Part shown: piece after piece, positions 6,034 to 6,040 of the stretch
How positions within the stretch are numbered: the stretch's first letter is position 1
How the letters are laid out: every line of letters starts with the position of its first letter
Assembly: GCA_946405565.1 (NCBI GenBank)
Contig: CAMJHU010000141.1
Span: forward strand, 1 to 6,040
From: an uncultured Clostridia bacterium
GTDB lineage: Bacteria; Bacillota; Clostridia; Oscillospirales; Acutalibacteraceae
Direction: 5' to 3'
DNA length: 6,040 nucleotides
Program-made: the position numbers and the translations under genes
The notes under the pieces: model-generated
What the model saw: only the letters and a program-made list of their open reading frames with translations
Told to the model about the DNA's origin: nothing
Database searches by the model: none

Positions 6034-6040
6034 CACCCCC
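6034..6040 (-). promoter_or_regulatory. Ribosome binding site of infC (may extend past the window)
   Basis: GGGGGTG on the minus strand matches six of seven bases of GGAGGTG. Its GGGGG is 9 bases from the ATA codon at 6026-6024 and 3 bases from the TTG at 6032-6030. The 9-base gap equals that of rpmI, rplT and the methyltransferase gene. Confidence 0.55.

Noticed and set aside
1..6040. Search for mobile elements, CRISPR arrays, tRNA genes and an unknown accessory system
   Set aside because: No direct-repeat array, transposase, integrase or tRNA cloverleaf was seen, and nearly all sequence is explained by seven conserved housekeeping genes.

Overview
This is an ordinary housekeeping stretch of a bacterial chromosome. 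It carries seven protein genes, all read from the minus strand. Transcription therefore runs from the right edge (infC) to the left edge (trmFO). The organism is most likely a moderately GC-rich Firmicute, probably in the Clostridia. The reasons are the dprA-topA-trmFO order (also known from Bacillus), the folate-dependent TrmFO rather than SAM-dependent TrmA, a YsgA-like methyltransferase, strong GGAGG ribosome binding sites and a Gram-positive style infC-rpmI-rplT operon. The exact lineage cannot be read from this window.

Right part (about 4772-6040): infC (IF3), rpmI (L35) and rplT (L20) form the classic translation operon with gaps of 27 and 62 bases. infC reaches almost to the window edge, so its promoter and any L20-type autoregulatory leader lie outside. 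A small hairpin, then a GC-rich stem-loop followed by TTTTATCT, come directly after rplT and look like the end of this operon.

Middle part (3830-4771): a SpoU/TrmH-family rRNA 2'-O-methyltransferase begins just past the terminator. There is no room for a promoter of its own between terminator and gene, so it probably depends on read-through. An AT-rich gap of 114 bases follows, with a candidate promoter and a small palindrome in front of dprA.

Left part (1-3829): dprA (ssDNA-binding RecA loader), topA (DNA topoisomerase I) and trmFO (tRNA m5U54 methyltransferase, cut by the window edge) are tightly packed. There are 39 bases between dprA and topA, and an ATGA overlap between topA and trmFO, which indicates one transcription unit.

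No mobile element, CRISPR array, tRNA, rRNA gene or unknown defence-like system was found. No stretch over 300 bases lacks a gene. The points most worth a second look concern starts and regulation: infC may use a rare AUA start, topA may start at UUG three codons into the ATG-initiated frame, and the terminator fixes the start of the methyltransferase gene.
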